Source: an uncultured Eubacteriales bacterium (GTDB lineage: Bacteria > Bacillota > Clostridia > Oscillospirales > QAMX01). Taken from it: 64,000 nucleotides of DNA. Under the pieces are notes generated by a model. That model did not search any database. It saw only the letters and a program-made list of their open reading frames with translations, and was not told where the DNA came from. Below, in pieces: positions 41,220-50,749 of this stretch. The DNA is taken from positions 1-64,000 of the forward strand of contig CAKTEH010000009.1 of the NCBI GenBank assembly GCA_934546935.1. The letters run 5' to 3'. The translations under genes and the position numbers were made by a program. How positions within the stretch are numbered: the first letter of the stretch is position 1; each line of letters opens with the position of its first letter.

Positions 41220-41950
41220 AAAATCTCCTCCCTTGTAAGCACCGGCCCGTCTTTGCAGATCCGTTTGGAGCCTGTAACGGTATGGCAGGTACAGCCCATG
41301 CAGGCGCCGAAGCCGCAGCCCATACGTTCTTCAAAGCTGAACTGCCCGGGAATGTCGGTATAATTATACAACGCCCGCAGCATCGGCATCGGCCCGCAGG
41401 CATAGCTGTAATCAAACGCGGGTTTATGCGCTTGCAGCGCATCAATCACTGTACCCGGCGTACCATGGCTTCCGTCCTGTGTTGCACAAAACACCTGCGC
41501 GCCCAGCGCAGAAAATTCATCCGTATAAAATACATCCTGCGCACCGGCAAAGCCCAGAACTACTGTCATCCTGCACGCCTTTTTCCGGAGAAGCTTTGCC
41601 AGTGCGTAAAGCGGAGGCGTACCGACGCCGCCGCCGACTAAAAGCGGCGAGCATCCGTCGTTTTGAAGGTTAAAGCCGTTCCCAAGCCCGGTCAGCAGAT
41701 CAAGCTGTGTGCCTTCAGACATAGCTGCCAAAGCCTGCGTACCTTCGCCAACCGTTTTATAGATCAAGATAAGCTTCCCCTCTTCCCAATCACACACGGA
41801 AATTGGACGGCGAAGATAGAAACCGTTAATACGTATATTGACAAACTGCCCCGGTGCGGTGATCGCGCTGGTGTCGCCGGAAAGCGTCAGCCGGTAAATG
41901 CTGCGCGCAAGCGGATGGTTTTCCAGGACCCGGAAAATCTCCTGTTTCAT
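41207..41950 (-). CDS. pyrK: Dihydroorotate dehydrogenase electron-transfer subunit
   Basis: 247 residues from the ATG at 41950, behind GAGGGG. A ferredoxin-reductase-like FAD/NAD domain (1-210) and a C-terminal [2Fe-2S] cluster (RMGCGFGACMGCTCHTV plus CKDG) are present. It passes electrons from PyrD's FMN to NAD+. A start at 41962 is possible but lies inside the CarB gene's last codons. Confidence 0.93.
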   Translation of the reverse strand: MKQEIFRVLENHPLARSIYRLTLSGDTSAITAPGQFVNIRINGFYLRRPISVCDWEEGKLILIYKTVGEGTQALAAMSEGTQLDLLTGLGNGFNLQNDGCSPLLVGGGVGTPPLYALAKLLRKKACRMTVVLGFAGAQDVFYTDEFSALGAQVFCATQDGSHGTPGTVIDALQAHKPAFDYSYACGPMPMLRALYNYTDIPGQFSFEERMGCGFGACMGCTCHTVTGSKRICKDGPVLTREEILWRT

Positions 41951-41958
41951 AGTTCCCC

Positions 41959-44900
41959 TCACTTTGCGTCAATTGTGGAGATCCCGATGGTAATCTCTTC
42001 CAGGACGTCGAGCAGCACGCGCACTGTCTCCAGAGAGGTAAACATCGCCACATTGTTTTCCACCGCATAGCGACGAATCAGGAAACCGTCGCTTCGCGCA
42101 TCCTCGTGTGCGTCGATATCGATGGTATTGATCACATAATTAACATGCCCTTTGCTCAGCGAACGCAGGATTTCGTCGCTCCCTTCACTGATTTTACGTT
42201 TGATGCGGGTTTTGATCCCATTTTCACGTAAAAACTCCGCCGTCCCCTTGGTCGCTTCCAAATTAAAACCCATGTTGTAAAAGCGCCGGGCAAGCGGGAG
42301 GACCTCGTTTTTGTCTCGGTCGGCAACCGTCAGGAAGACCGTACCATAATTCGCCACATCGATCCCGCTGGAACGAAGGGCTTTATAAAGCGCACGTGTC
42401 AGCGTGTTGTCATAGCCGATGGCTTCGCCGGTTGATTTCATTTCTGGGGAAAGATAAGCGTCGAGCCCGCGGATCTTTGAGAAGGAGAAAGCAGGCGCTT
42501 TTACATACCAGCGGCGGCCTTTCTCGTGGCAAACCTGCGTGATACCAAGTTCACGGAGCTTTGCGCCGAGCATTACTTTTGTTGCAATATTGGCCATTGG
42601 CACGCCGGTCGATTTGGAAAGGAAGGGCACCGTGCGGGAGGAACGGGGGTTGACCTCGATAACATAGACATTTTCGCCCGGGTCTACAATAAACTGGATA
42701 TTATACAGTCCCACGATCCCAATTCCGAGCCCTAAACGTACCGCATAATCCACAATTGTATCTTCCACTTTTTTGCTGACGGAGTAAGTCGGATATACGC
42801 TGATAGAATCGCCGGAATGGACGCCGGTTTTTTCTACCAGCTCCATAATGCCGGGGATGAATACATCAGTGCCGTCACAGATCGCATCGACTTCCAATTC
42901 CTTGCCGCTGATATATTTATCTACCAATACCGGCTGCTCCACATTGACTTCAACCGCGCTTTGCAGGTATTTGCGCAGCGCCGCTTCGTTCCCAACGATC
43001 TGCATTGCACGGCCGCCTAAGACGTAGGATGGCCGCACAAGCACCGGATACCCGATGCGGGCGGCAACGCGCGCGCCGTCTTCAATATTGGTGACTGCTT
43101 CACCCTGCGGCTGTGGGATATGCAGCTTTTCAAGGATTTTTTCAAAACTGTCCCGGTTTTCGGCATTTTCAATTGCCGAAAATCCCGTCCCGATAATTGG
43201 GACCCCCAGCTTTTCCAGCTTTTCCGCCAGGTTAATTGCTGTCTGTCCACCAAGGGAAACGACAACGCCCTTCGGCTTCTCCAGTTCAATGACGTTCATG
43301 ACGTCTTCGATCGTCAGCGGTTCAAAGTACAACTTGTCCGAAGTGGTATAATCCGTCGACACCGTTTCCGGGTTATTATTGATGATAATCGCTTCGTAGC
43401 CCGCCTGCTGGATCCCCCAGATGGCATGTACCGTGGAATAATCGAATTCGACGCCCTGTCCGATGCGGATCGGGCCGGACCCGAGAACGATGATTTTTTC
43501 CTTTTCGCTGACGACGGATTCGTTTTCAAGCTCATAAGTGCTGTAAAAATAGGGGACATAGGAGTCAAATTCGCTGGCACAGGTATCAATCATCTTGTAG
43601 ACCGGGAAAATCCCGTTTTCCCGGCGCAGCCTGAAAATTTCCAGTTCGTCTGAATCCCAGACCTGCGCGAGATAACGGTCAGAAATTCCCATACGCTTGG
43701 CGTCGCGCAGGATCTGCGTATCCAACGGATATTCCCGCAGTTTCGGTTCGAACTCCACAACGTTGCGGATTTTTTCCAGGAAAAGCATGTCGATTTTTGT
43801 CGCGTTGTAAATCAGGCCAAGGTCAGTACCAAGCCGCATCAGCTGGGCTATCGCATAGATCCGGTCGTCCGTCCCCTCTGCAATATAGGCAAGCAGGGAA
43901 TCGGCATCCATATTGTCAAATTTGGGGCTGTGGAAATGGCACAGGCCGGTCTCGACACTGCGTACAGCCTTCAGAAAGCTCTCCTCAATTGTACGGCCTA
44001 TGGCCATAACTTCACCGGTGGCTTTCATCTGTGTGGAAAGCTTGTTTGAAGCGCGGGCAAATTTATCGAAGGGGAAGCGCGGGAATTTGGTTACGACATA
44101 ATCAAGCGTTGGTTCGAAGCTTGCCGGCGTATTGGCGATCCGGATTTCGTCCAAATGCAGCCCGACAGCGATTTTGGCGGAAACCCGGGCGATTGGATAG
44201 CCGCTCGCTTTGGATGCCAGCGCGGAAGACCGTGACACGCGCGGATTCACCTCAATCAGGTAATACTGGAATGAATGGGGGTCAAGCGCAAACTGTACGT
44301 TGCAGCCGCCTTCGATTTTCAACGCACGGATCAGGCGCAGCGCGCTGTCGCGCAGCATCTGGTATTCTTTATTGGTCAGGGTTTGACTTGGTGCGACCGT
44401 AATGGAGTCGCCGGTATGGATGCCCACCGGATCGACGTTTTCCATGTTACAAATGGTAATTGCCGTATCGTTGGCATCGCGGATAACTTCGTATTCAATT
44501 TCTTTATAACCTTTGATGCTTTTTTCTACCAATACCTGTCCAACCGGGGACAGCTGCAGGGCGTGTTTGACGATTTCCGTCAATTCTTCTTCGTTGTCTG
44601 CGAAGCCGCCTCCGGTTCCACCGAGCGTAAAAGCGGGACGCAGAACGACCGGATATCCAATCCGTCCGGCTGCTGCAATTGCTTCCTCAAGGCTCGACGC
44701 CACCTCAGAAGGAAGTACCGGTTCGCCGAGGGATTGACACAGTTCCTTAAATTTTTCCCGGTCCTCGGCCTGCTGGATAGAGGCAAAGCTTGTGCCAAGG
44801 ATTTCTACCTGACATTCGTCGAGCACGCCTTTCTCCCAAAGCTGCATTACAAGGTTCAGCCCGGTTTGCCCTCCAAGCCCCGGGACAACGGCATCCGGAC

Positions 44901-45144
44901 GCTCATAGCGTACGATTTTTGCTACGAACTCCAGGTTCAGCGGTTCCATATAAATCTTGTCCGCAATATGCGTATCCGTCATAATGGTTGCGGGGTTGGA
45001 GTTGATCAGGACAACTTCATACCCTTCCTCCCGCAGCGCAAGGCAGGCCTGCGTGCCTGCATAGTCAAATTCCGCCGCCTGTCCAATTACAATCGGGCCG
45101 GAGCCGATGACGAGTATTTTCTTAATATCCGTTCTCTTAGGCAT
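41959..45144 (-). CDS. carB: Carbamoyl-phosphate synthase large subunit
   Basis: 1061 residues, normal length. Two ATP-grasp halves (about 1-400 and 550-935) and a C-terminal allosteric domain with methylglyoxal-synthase fold (about 937-1061). It makes carbamoyl phosphate from ammonia, bicarbonate and two ATP together with CarA. Its start overlaps the carA stop by 8 bases. Confidence 0.96.
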   Translation of the reverse strand: MPKRTDIKKILVIGSGPIVIGQAAEFDYAGTQACLALREEGYEVVLINSNPATIMTDTHIADKIYMEPLNLEFVAKIVRYERPDAVVPGLGGQTGLNLVMQLWEKGVLDECQVEILGTSFASIQQAEDREKFKELCQSLGEPVLPSEVASSLEEAIAAAGRIGYPVVLRPAFTLGGTGGGFADNEEELTEIVKHALQLSPVGQVLVEKSIKGYKEIEYEVIRDANDTAITICNMENVDPVGIHTGDSITVAPSQTLTNKEYQMLRDSALRLIRALKIEGGCNVQFALDPHSFQYYLIEVNPRVSRSSALASKASGYPIARVSAKIAVGLHLDEIRIANTPASFEPTLDYVVTKFPRFPFDKFARASNKLSTQMKATGEVMAIGRTIEESFLKAVRSVETGLCHFHSPKFDNMDADSLLAYIAEGTDDRIYAIAQLMRLGTDLGLIYNATKIDMLFLEKIRNVVEFEPKLREYPLDTQILRDAKRMGISDRYLAQVWDSDELEIFRLRRENGIFPVYKMIDTCASEFDSYVPYFYSTYELENESVVSEKEKIIVLGSGPIRIGQGVEFDYSTVHAIWGIQQAGYEAIIINNNPETVSTDYTTSDKLYFEPLTIEDVMNVIELEKPKGVVVSLGGQTAINLAEKLEKLGVPIIGTGFSAIENAENRDSFEKILEKLHIPQPQGEAVTNIEDGARVAARIGYPVLVRPSYVLGGRAMQIVGNEAALRKYLQSAVEVNVEQPVLVDKYISGKELEVDAICDGTDVFIPGIMELVEKTGVHSGDSISVYPTYSVSKKVEDTIVDYAVRLGLGIGIVGLYNIQFIVDPGENVYVIEVNPRSSRTVPFLSKSTGVPMANIATKVMLGAKLRELGITQVCHEKGRRWYVKAPAFSFSKIRGLDAYLSPEMKSTGEAIGYDNTLTRALYKALRSSGIDVANYGTVFLTVADRDKNEVLPLARRFYNMGFNLEATKGTAEFLRENGIKTRIKRKISEGSDEILRSLSKGHVNYVINTIDIDAHEDARSDGFLIRRYAVENNVAMFTSLETVRVLLDVLEEITIGISTIDAK

Positions 45145-46234
45145 GACGGGCGTCCTCCTTCATCATATCAATAAACTGGTCAAACAGGTAACTGCTGTCC
45201 TGCGGGCCGGGTGCGCTTTCCGGATGATACTGTACACACATAACCCGGTCCGGTTTGCATCGCGCGCCTTCGGCGGTGCCGTCGAGCAGATTGACATGCG
45301 TCAGCTCAAGCCCTGTGCCTTCCAGCGATTCCGCACGTACGGCAAAGGAATGATTCTGGCTGGTAATTTCGATTTTCCCAGTATCCAGGTTTTTGATCGG
45401 ATGGTTGCCGCCGCGGTGACCGAATTTCATTTTGTAGGTTTCACCGCCGTAAGCAAGGCAGATCAGCTGATGCCCAAGGCAGATGCCAAAAATCGGAAGG
45501 CGTCCGCGCAACGCACGCACAAGTTCAATTACGCAGGGTACGTCTGTCGGATCGCCGGGTCCATTGGAAAGGAAAAGCCCGTCCGGCTTCAGTGCGAGGA
45601 TTTCTTCAGCAGTAGTATCATAGGGAACGACGGTTACATTGCAGCCGCGCGCATTCAGGCTGCGGATGATGTTAAGCTTGATGCCGCAGTCGACTGCAAC
45701 AACATTACACTGGAAATTCGCTGTACGGGCATACCATTTTTTCCGGCAGCTGACCCGGAAAACCTGGTCGCGGGGGAGCGTATAATCGGAGAGCCTTTCC
45801 AATGCCTCCCGCACTGGTGTATATGCCGAGCAGATCATTGCTTTCTGGCTGCCTTTGGCGCGGATGATGCGGGTAATCATGCGCGTATCTACGCCGCTGA
45901 TTCCCGCGACGCCATATTCCTCCATCAACTCGTCCAGCGTCTTGGTATAGCGGAAGTTTGAGGGAGAATTGTTATAGTCGCGTACAATCATGCCGCCGAT
46001 GGTGGGCGTTTTAGTTTCAAAATCCTCATCTGTAATGCCGTAGTTTCCGATAATCGGGTAGGTCATACATACGATCTGCCCGGTGTAGGAGGGGTCGGAA
46101 AGGATTTCCTGATAGCCGACCATCGAAGTGTTGAATACAATTTCATAAATGGCTTCCCGGCGGTCACCAAAACCATAGCCATAAAATTCCTCACCGGAAG
46201 CGAGGACTAATTTTCTGTCGAATTTCTTTGCCAT
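45137..46234 (-). CDS. carA: Carbamoyl-phosphate synthase small subunit
   Basis: 365 residues. The class I glutamine amidotransferase site has the nucleophilic Cys in PIFGICLGHQLI and a His/Glu pair in YHPESAPGP. It feeds ammonia to CarB. It overlaps the end of pyrC by 28 bases, with GGGAG 6 bases before its ATG. Confidence 0.96.
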   Translation of the reverse strand: MAKKFDRKLVLASGEEFYGYGFGDRREAIYEIVFNTSMVGYQEILSDPSYTGQIVCMTYPIIGNYGITDEDFETKTPTIGGMIVRDYNNSPSNFRYTKTLDELMEEYGVAGISGVDTRMITRIIRAKGSQKAMICSAYTPVREALERLSDYTLPRDQVFRVSCRKKWYARTANFQCNVVAVDCGIKLNIIRSLNARGCNVTVVPYDTTAEEILALKPDGLFLSNGPGDPTDVPCVIELVRALRGRLPIFGICLGHQLICLAYGGETYKMKFGHRGGNHPIKNLDTGKIEITSQNHSFAVRAESLEGTGLELTHVNLLDGTAEGARCKPDRVMCVQYHPESAPGPQDSSYLFDQFIDMMKEDARHA

Positions 46235-47487
46235 ACGATACTCCCATCCACAATATTAAGCAAAACCTGTCCGTAAACTTCCATGCCCTCAAACGGAGAG
46301 CCAAAGCCCTGCGTTATAAAATCCTCCTGCCGGATCCTATACGGAGTGTTCAGATCCAGTACAGCGAAATCTGCTTTAACGCCAGGTAGTATCGCGGAAC
46401 CGAGCGAAAAAATCCGCCGCGGCGCGGCCGCCATTTTTTCAACCAGCAGTTCCAAAGGGATAATCCCGGTGCGCACAAGCTTCGTATACAGTACGGGGAA
46501 GGCTGTTTCAAGGCCCGGAATCCCCATCGCGCTTTTTTCGAGTCCCCGGCTTTTTTCTTCCTGGCTGTGCGGTGCATGGTCTGTCGCAATTACGTCAATT
46601 GTCCCGTCAAGCAGGCCTTCGATCAGCGCTTCCCGATCTTTCGCAGAGCGGATTGGCGGGTTCATTTTAAAGCGCCCATCTTCCTGAAGATCCATGTCCG
46701 TCAGTGTCAGGTAATGCGGGCCGGTCTCGCAGGTGACCGGAAGCCCGTCCCTTTTAGCCGCACGGATCAGCTCGACCGACTGCCGGGTTGAAATATGGCA
46801 GACATGGTAACGGCAGCCTGTTTCCCGGACCAGCGCAAGGTCCCGCGCAATTTGTGCATATTCGCTTTCGGAACTGATGCCGCGGTGTCCGTGCTGCCGC
46901 GCGTATTCACCATCATGGATATATCCGCCGTGAAGCAGCGCGTTATCCTCGCAATGCGCGGCAATCATCCCGCCGGCAGCATGGACACGCAGCATTGCTT
47001 CCCGCATTGTTGCCTCGTCCTGTACGCCGCGCCCGTCATCTGAAAAAGCAAACGCATCTGCCGCAAGCGCGGCAAAATCTACCAGCTGCCCGCCGCCGGC
47101 CTGTCCCATCGTAATGCAGGCGTAAGGCCTGACGCGTATGTGCGCGTCACGTTGGATAATTTCCAGCTCACGGGCAAGATGCTCCGGCGTATCCGGAGGC
47201 GGGGAGAGGTTTGGCATCGCACACACCACGCTGTATCCCGCCTGCGCAGCCGCCTGTGTACCGGACGCGATGGTCTCTTTATAAGAAAAACCGGGTTCCC
47301 GCAGATGTACATGCACATCTGCGAAACCCGGTATAAGATAGCATCCGTCAAAATGAAACACTTCATCCCCGGCAGAAATGGAAATACGGGGACTGAGCTG
47401 ACAGACTATACCATTTAAAAGAAGAATATCCAGTTTCTGAAAGCGTCCGTTTTGATAAACTTCCGCCCCGGTAATTACAGTCCGCAT
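46207..47487 (-). CDS. pyrC: Dihydroorotase
   Basis: 426 residues. The metal-dependent amidohydrolase motifs are FADVHVHLREPG (His-x-His), YHVCHISTRQSVE, and VIATDHAPHSQEEK (catalytic Asp). This is the longer type I form usual in Gram-positive bacteria. It closes N-carbamoyl-aspartate to dihydroorotate. The start is 41 bases after pyrB. Confidence 0.95.
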   Translation of the reverse strand: MRTVITGAEVYQNGRFQKLDILLLNGIVCQLSPRISISAGDEVFHFDGCYLIPGFADVHVHLREPGFSYKETIASGTQAAAQAGYSVVCAMPNLSPPPDTPEHLARELEIIQRDAHIRVRPYACITMGQAGGGQLVDFAALAADAFAFSDDGRGVQDEATMREAMLRVHAAGGMIAAHCEDNALLHGGYIHDGEYARQHGHRGISSESEYAQIARDLALVRETGCRYHVCHISTRQSVELIRAAKRDGLPVTCETGPHYLTLTDMDLQEDGRFKMNPPIRSAKDREALIEGLLDGTIDVIATDHAPHSQEEKSRGLEKSAMGIPGLETAFPVLYTKLVRTGIIPLELLVEKMAAAPRRIFSLGSAILPGVKADFAVLDLNTPYRIRQEDFITQGFGSPFEGMEVYGQVLLNIVDGSIVWQRNSTEN

Positions 47488-47528
47488 ATACTCCGCTCCT
47501 TTTCACTGCGTGCCTATTGGGTTTGCCG

Positions 47529-48410
47529 TCAAAAACCGCCGAAAGCGCGCTTAATTGCCGCCATACGTACAAAAACGCCGTTTTGCACCTGCTTGAAAAT
47601 GCGGCTTTGCGGGCATTCGACAACCTCGTCGGAAAGCTCGACGCCGCGGTTAAAAGGCGCCGGATGCATAATAATGGCGCCCGGCTTCATCATAGCCAGC
47701 CGGCTGGCGTTCATGCCGTAAAGCCGATTGTATTCCTGCGCGCTCAGTTCATACATCTGTGTACGTTCACTGTGGCGTTCATGCTGCACTCGCAAAAGCA
47801 TGACCACGTCCATCGTCCGAACCGCTTCGTCAAAATCAATATAATTGTCGTTGGCATCACGAAGCTGCTCCGGCCCGGAGGTATACACCTCCATGCCAAG
47901 ACGGCGCATAATTCCGATATTCGTATGTGCAACCCGGCTGTGGCGGATATCGCCGACAATAGCGACCTTTAACCCTTCGAAGCGCCCGTATTCCTGCCGG
48001 ATCGTCATCAAGTCTAAAAGGCTCTGGGTTGGATGGTTTCCCGTCCCATCCCCTGCATTCAAAAACGGGATTTTCAGGTTTTCCAGCTGGTTGTAATATT
48101 CATTCTCACTATGCCGGATTACGACTAAATCAATGCCGAAACTTTCAAAGGTTTTGACCGTGTCATAAAAAGTTTCACCTTTGCGCATCGACGAGGTTTC
48201 GGGCATGAAATCAAGCACTTTGCAGTTTAAACGCAGCTGCGCGGTCTGAAAACTGTAATGCGTCCGGGTTGAAGGCTCAAAAAAAAGGTTGGCGACAATT
48301 TTACCGGCCGCACCATCAAAGGTGGCGCCGCGGCGAAATGCCTCAGCCTCTTCAAGAATCAACTGGATTTCCTCAAGGGATAAATCACTCAGGTTGTACA
48401 GATTTTTCAA
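47529..48410 (-). CDS. pyrB: Aspartate carbamoyltransferase catalytic subunit
   Basis: 293 residues, with the carbamoyl-phosphate motif FFEPSTRTHYSFQTA and the aspartate loop region HPTQSLLDLM. It is the first gene of the pyr operon. No pyrI (regulatory subunit) gene is present next to it, so allosteric control by CTP in the E. coli manner is not expected from this cluster. GGAAGGCGG precedes the ATG. Confidence 0.96.
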   Translation of the reverse strand: MKNLYNLSDLSLEEIQLILEEAEAFRRGATFDGAAGKIVANLFFEPSTRTHYSFQTAQLRLNCKVLDFMPETSSMRKGETFYDTVKTFESFGIDLVVIRHSENEYYNQLENLKIPFLNAGDGTGNHPTQSLLDLMTIRQEYGRFEGLKVAIVGDIRHSRVAHTNIGIMRRLGMEVYTSGPEQLRDANDNYIDFDEAVRTMDVVMLLRVQHERHSERTQMYELSAQEYNRLYGMNASRLAMMKPGAIIMHPAPFNRGVELSDEVVECPQSRIFKQVQNGVFVRMAAIKRAFGGF

Positions 48411-48475
48411 AATAACACCGCCTTCCAGCGCCCAGCGCTCGCTGCGGCGCTTGTGCCCTAAAAGGGATTTTTATT
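48411..48475 (-). promoter_or_regulatory. Short GC-rich leader of the pyr operon
   Basis: On the minus strand about 60 bases separate the promoter from pyrB. They form an AGCGCC...GGGCGCT hairpin just before the ribosome site. I see no PyrR-binding loop and no T-run, so regulation at the level of initiation or translation is more likely than PyrR attenuation. Confidence 0.5.
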
Positions 48476-48504
48476 ATTATAGGATTTTTCACAGGAAAAA
48501 GCAA
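48476..48504 (-). promoter_or_regulatory. Promoter of the pyrimidine operon
   Basis: Minus-strand TTGCTT (48504-48499) and TATAAT (48481-48476) are 17 bases apart, about 66 bases before pyrB. Confidence 0.8.
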
Positions 48505-48647
48505 GGGGATTTTCGACAATTTATCCTTTGATTTGTATATATAGCTTGGACGCTTTGTGCTCGTTCATGGCTTATGTGAAAAAGGACGGCGTAGGATCAA
48601 TAAAAAAGCCGGGCTTGTTTTGAGAAAAGAGAAAATAAAAAACGCAG

Positions 48648-48666
48648 GATTGTAACCAGATTGTAA
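48648..48666 (+). promoter_or_regulatory. Direct repeats next to the ABC-exporter promoter
   Basis: GATTGTAA occurs at 48648-48655 and 48659-48666, 11 bases apart (one helical turn), ending 12 bases before the -35. It could be an activator or repressor site. Confidence 0.5.
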
Positions 48667-48677
48667 AGTTTAAAGGC

Positions 48678-48706
48678 TTGACATTATATGGAAACACCGA
48701 TAGAAT
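48678..48706 (+). promoter_or_regulatory. Promoter of the leader-peptide/ABC-exporter operon
   Basis: TTGACA and TAGAAT are 17 bases apart. The transcript would begin near 48713 and include the 21-codon leader gene. Confidence 0.85.
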
Positions 48707-48748
48707 AGGGGAGCATGTTATCATAACAGGAAAGGGAGGCGTCAAACG

Positions 48749-48814
48749 ATGAAGATCGAAAATCTGGGGAAAAATGCATATTCGACTCGTTCGGAACGCC
48801 CAGGGGCGTTATAG
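48749..48814 (+). CDS. 21-residue leader peptide of the ABC-exporter operon
   Basis: The small gene opens at ATG 48749, behind AAAGGGAGG, and encodes a basic peptide starting MKIENLGKNAYS and ending RSERPGAL, then TAG. It has a full promoter and ribosome site, is too short for a fold, and is followed at once by hairpins. Its last codons lie in a small stem (48795-48800 with 48805-48810). A similar translated leader, bmrB, precedes the heterodimeric ABC exporter bmrCD of Bacillus subtilis, where stalled ribosomes release an attenuator. A comparable role here is inferred. Confidence 0.75.
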   Translation: MKIENLGKNAYSTRSERPGAL

Positions 48815-48833
48815 GGATTTCCGCGGTAAAAAC

Positions 48834-48853
48834 AAGCCATAACAGGCTTTTTG
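48834..48853 (+). promoter_or_regulatory. Leader hairpin upstream of the terminator
   Basis: AAGCC (48834-48838) and GGCTT (48845-48849) form a 5-bp stem, with T-run after. The same bases could pair otherwise: 48828-48834 with 48859-48865 (7 bp) plus 48836-48838 with 48853-48855. These are competing folds in the leader. Confidence 0.5.
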
Positions 48854-48866
48854 GCATATGTTTTTG

Positions 48867-48888
48867 TCCGCCGGAGGGCGGATTTTTT
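48867..48888 (+). terminator. Attenuator-type terminator before the first ABC gene
   Basis: TCCGCC (48867-48872) and GGCGGA (48877-48882) enclose GGAG and are followed by six Ts. It lies between the leader peptide and the ABC gene in the same direction. Confidence 0.85.
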
Positions 48889-48939
48889 ATGCCTGTCGGT
48901 CTTAATGAAATCTTAAATTATTCAAATGGAGAAAAAATT

Positions 48940-50748
48940 GTGAAAGAGAGTAAGCGTAACAGTAAATCGGCCCTGATCATGCGTTTTATGCCGCATGCAT
49001 GGATTTGGTTTGTGATCACAATTATTGCCAGCACGATCACAACCCTGTCCGAGGTCCTGATGCCCCAAATTGTCAGCGTTACCGTTGACTCCATTATCGG
49101 CGACCGGGATTTTACAATCTCTGAAGATCTTGTAAATTTCCTGGGCGGCCGGGATGCGCTTCTGGCCCTGCGCCATAACCTTGGCGTGATCGCTCTTGCC
49201 CTGATTCTGGCGGGCGTTGTCGGAGGGATTTTCCGCTATATCTCCCGTGTTGCATCCACACGCGGTTCTGAAAGTTATGTTAAGAATATGCGGGACACGC
49301 TGTTTTCCCATATCCAGCGGCTTCCGTTTTCCTGGCATAGCGCCAACCGTACCGGTGATATTATCCAGCGCTGTACCTCCGATGTTGACCAGGTCTGCAA
49401 TTTTGTTGCCGGGCAGCTGATCAATATCCTGCAAATGGTTTTCCGTATCGTTATCGCTTTGGTGATGATGTATGCAATGAATGTGAAGATGGCCCTGATT
49501 GCTTCGGCTTTTGCGCCGATTGTAATTGCCTATTCCTTTATTTTCTACAGGAAAATCGGGAGTCAGTTTACCAAAGCGGACGAAGCGGAAGGTGTGTTAT
49601 CTACGATCGCGCAGGAGAACCTGACCGGCGTGCGCGTTGTACGTGCTTTTGGCCGTGAGCGCTATGAAATTGATAAATTTGAAAAACAGAATCAGCATTT
49701 TACCGGGCTGTGGGTTCGCCTGGGAGAACTTCTAAGCTGGTTCTGGATCCTTGGCGACTGGGCAAGCGCCTTGCAGATTCTGCTTGTCATGGTTGTCGGG
49801 TCTTTTGAAGCTGTCGCTGGGAATATAACAGCCGGACAGTTTATTGCTTTTGTCTCCTATAATGCAATGTTTGCCTACCCGGTACGCAATCTCGGCCGTA
49901 TCGTCAGTGAGATGAGCAAGGCGGGCGTTTCTATTGACCGCCTCAATTACATCCTATCTTCAAAACCCGAAGAAGACAAGAAGACTACAAAAACGGCTCC
50001 GCTTAACGGTGATATCGAGTTTAAGCATGTCCGTTTCGGCTACGGAGAACAGGAAATCCTCAAGGACGTCAGCTTTACAATCCCGGCTGGGTCAACCTTT
50101 GCGATACTTGGCGGCATCGGCTCAGGGAAAAGCACGCTGATGCATCTGCTTAACCGGTTATACGAGCTTGGCCCGGATGGCGGGTCGATCACGATCAGCG
50201 GCGTAGATATCGCCGATATGCCGATGGCCGAGCTGCGCTCCGGAATTGGCATGGTACTGCAGGAACCCTTCCTTTTCTCCCGTACTGTGGGCGAGAACAT
50301 TGGTATTGCAAGGCAAGGCGCATCGCTTGAAGAAATCCGCGAGGCGGCGGCTTCCGCCTGCCTTGACGATTCCATCGAAGAATTTGCATTGAAATACGAT
50401 ACAGTCGTCGGTGAACGCGGTGTAACTCTGTCCGGCGGGCAAAAGCAGCGCGTCGCCATCGCGCGGATGCTTATCCAGAAGACGCCGATCATGGTATTTG
50501 ACGATTCCCTTTCCGCTGTCGATACGGAAACCGATGCGAAAATCCGTGCCGCATTGAAAAAGCATATGGCAGGTTCTACCGTTATTCTGATTTCCCACCG
50601 TGTCACAACCCTGATGGGGGCGGACACGATTTTAGTACTTGACGAAGGCAAAGTCGCAGAAATCGGCACACACGAACAGCTGATGGCCAAACATGGCATC
50701 TACAGAAGCGTCTATGACCTGCAGATGTCCGGCGCGCAGGAGGCATAA
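48940..50748 (+). CDS. ABC exporter, half-transporter with degenerate ATP site
   Basis: 602 residues from the GTG at 48940 (GGAG 8 bases upstream); an ATG at 48889 falls directly on the terminator's T-run and is unlikely. Six membrane helices (about 10-310) are followed by an ATPase domain (about 345-600): Walker A GGIGSGKST near 390, signature LSGGQKQR, and Walker B IMVFDDSL. The catalytic Glu is replaced by Asp522, so this half carries the non-canonical site, as in BmrC and TM287. It pairs with the next gene's product, likely expelling drugs or toxic peptides. Confidence 0.92.
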   Translation: MKESKRNSKSALIMRFMPHAWIWFVITIIASTITTLSEVLMPQIVSVTVDSIIGDRDFTISEDLVNFLGGRDALLALRHNLGVIALALILAGVVGGIFRYISRVASTRGSESYVKNMRDTLFSHIQRLPFSWHSANRTGDIIQRCTSDVDQVCNFVAGQLINILQMVFRIVIALVMMYAMNVKMALIASAFAPIVIAYSFIFYRKIGSQFTKADEAEGVLSTIAQENLTGVRVVRAFGRERYEIDKFEKQNQHFTGLWVRLGELLSWFWILGDWASALQILLVMVVGSFEAVAGNITAGQFIAFVSYNAMFAYPVRNLGRIVSEMSKAGVSIDRLNYILSSKPEEDKKTTKTAPLNGDIEFKHVRFGYGEQEILKDVSFTIPAGSTFAILGGIGSGKSTLMHLLNRLYELGPDGGSITISGVDIADMPMAELRSGIGMVLQEPFLFSRTVGENIGIARQGASLEEIREAAASACLDDSIEEFALKYDTVVGERGVTLSGGQKQRVAIARMLIQKTPIMVFDDSLSAVDTETDAKIRAALKKHMAGSTVILISHRVTTLMGADTILVLDEGKVAEIGTHEQLMAKHGIYRSVYDLQMSGAQEA

Positions 50749-50749
50749 T

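Noticed and set aside
48889..48939. ATG start of the first ABC gene on the terminator
   Set aside because: It lies directly after the T-run, with no ribosome site; the GTG at 48940 has GGAG at 8 bases.
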